Below are positions 31,715 through 32,161 of a DNA stretch of 32,161 bases, one piece after another (positions within the stretch are counted from its first letter, which is position 1; the number at the start of each line of letters is the position of its first letter). Source of the DNA: Bacteroidaceae bacterium (GTDB taxonomy: Bacteria; Bacteroidota; Bacteroidia; Bacteroidales; Bacteroidaceae). Under the pieces are notes generated by a model. It searched no databases, was not told where the DNA came from, and saw only the letters and a program-made list of their open reading frames with translations. Position numbers and translations under genes: made by a program. The stretch spans positions 1 to 32,161 of the forward strand of contig JAILQO010000078.1 of NCBI GenBank assembly GCA_024698925.1. Reading direction: 5' to 3'.

Positions 31715-31868
31715 CGAACACGAATTGCACGAATCACACGAATGCGCTGCAAAAGGCTACGCGGCTTTTGAATGCAATCCTTCCATCGTGCATCAGAAAC
31801 CATTTCCGTCACTCGGCACCCCGCGAAGCGTGCCGCCCAATTCGTGAGATTTGTAAGATTCGTGTTCG
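31715..31868. repeat. MITE-like palindromic element before the M15 gene
   Basis: A 154-base element with imperfect terminal inverted repeats of about 29 bases (31715-31743 and 31840-31868), both starting CGAACACGAAT when read inward and built of degenerate CACGAAT units. Inside are two hairpins, CAAAAG/CTTTTG and CGGCAC-N10-GTGCCG. No transposase is encoded. It ends 11 bases before the M15 start codon, so it may carry that gene's promoter or leader. Confidence 0.75.
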
Positions 31869-31879
31869 AAAAAAAAATT

Positions 31880-32161
31880 ATGAATAACGTAAGTATGAAA
31901 CTCAGTGATCACTTTTCCTTAGAGGAAATGTGCAAGACAAATAAGAATTTAAAGAACGTGCCCAATGAGGCACAAGTTGAGAACTTGAAGCGGCTATGCC
32001 GATGGCTGGAGATGCTACGCAGTGAATATAATAGAAGGTATGGAGGCCCCTCCCCAGCCTTGCCCTCCGTCGCGAATGGGGGATTCGCTCCCCTTTGTGG
32101 GGCCGAAGCCACATTCAGTGGCTTCTCTGAAGACCCCAGTCGCCCTCGTGGGGGAGGGAGC
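31880..32161 (+). CDS. M15-type murein peptidase (partial, runs off the window)
   Basis: Ninety-four codons of an open frame with no stop before the window edge. MKLSDHFSLEEM (6-17) and EAQVENLKRLCRWLEMLRSE are the N-terminal marks of the Peptidase_M15_3 group, D-Ala-D-Ala carboxypeptidase-like enzymes found as cell-wall hydrolases and in phages. The catalytic zinc ligands would lie beyond the window. After YNRRYGG the frame runs into a hairpin-rich repeat read as FAPLCGAEATFSGFSEDPSR, where an INSGYRS-type motif is expected; this looks like an in-frame insertion. The start is 31880 (or 31895), preceded by A9-TT. No signal peptide is seen. Confidence 0.7.
   Translation, partial: MNNVSMKLSDHFSLEEMCKTNKNLKNVPNEAQVENLKRLCRWLEMLRSEYNRRYGGPSPALPSVANGGFAPLCGAEATFSGFSEDPSRPRGGGS
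32068..32161. repeat. Hairpin-rich element, copy 2, inside the M15 gene
   Basis: Second copy of the 31561 element, cut by the window edge. Here the third hairpin is perfect (GAAGCCAC-ATTCA-GTGGCTTC). It is read in the same phase as copy 1. A CCTCCCC-type stretch precedes it. Confidence 0.88.

Larger units (their letters stand above)
31196..31879. other. Repeat-rich interval between the smalltalk and M15 genes
   Basis: About 680 bases flanked by inverted copies of one leader sequence. Exact 15-base arms lie at 31198-31212 and 31869-31883 (AAAAAAAAATTATGA, read outward), continued inward by degenerate CACGGATT/CACGAAT units. Inside are a degenerate left-end repeat (31263-31330), an unassigned ORF, a hairpin-rich element (31561-31654) and a MITE-like palindromic element (31715-31868). 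No TAnnTTTG box was recognised here. Confidence 0.7.

Noticed and set aside
31902..32114. Minus-strand open frames opposite the M15 gene
   Set aside because: Shadows of the M15 reading frame and the repeat element.

Overview
The window reads as a chromosomal piece of a Bacteroidales bacterium, most likely Prevotellaceae-like. The evidence is eleven TAnnTTTG -7 promoter boxes, typical Bacteroidota gene families (DUF4861, PL26, GH105, a smalltalk-type micro-protein, a T9SS-like C-terminal tail), weak Shine-Dalgarno sequences, and many short tandem repeats at gene borders. Base composition looks close to even. No species is assigned.

Layout. 1-450: end of an rRNA operon (23S 3' end, 5S, terminator). 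465-5219, minus strand: an operon read tatA, tatC, membrane polyferredoxin, Tat-signal Fe-S aldo/keto reductase lipoprotein, hemolysin III. It looks like a minimal Tat translocase encoded with its own iron-sulfur cargo. 5415-5948: small outer-membrane barrel. 5945-11407: a rhamnogalacturonan-utilisation cluster (DUF4861, PL26 exo-lyase, GH105 hydrolase), with dnaG starting 3 bases after the GH105 stop. 13524-14461: short AraC-type regulator and rhamnose mutarotase, divergent. 14532-19414, minus: GH20 hexosaminidase, orphan FecE-type ATPase, DUF6055 metallopeptidase-like protein. 19609-23279, minus: mtnN, luxS, AGCS symporter, DUF2752 protein and a membrane protein (methyl-cycle/AI-2 module). 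23460-25139: uridine-kinase-like enzyme. 25162-27195, minus: pdxJ, DJ-1/PfpI protein, ispD. 27374-30992, plus: tRNA-Ala(CGC), nadK, ABC exporter and BASS-like transporter in one tightly overlapped unit. 31031-32161: a repeat-rich region with a smalltalk micro-gene, an unassigned ORF and the start of an M15-type murein peptidase.

The recurring oddity is short repeats placed inside or exactly at the edges of genes: 9-nt arrays between and within the Tat-linked genes, 7-nt arrays across a stop/start junction, in a promoter and in a membrane-protein gene, and hairpin-rich GC elements read in frame inside proteins. Two other strong leads are a fold-back copy of the 5S 3' end that supplies the last codons of the hemolysin III gene, and a shared, inverted A9-TTATGA leader directly before the start codons of the divergent smalltalk and M15 genes. 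All functions come from reading motifs by eye; no database search was run.
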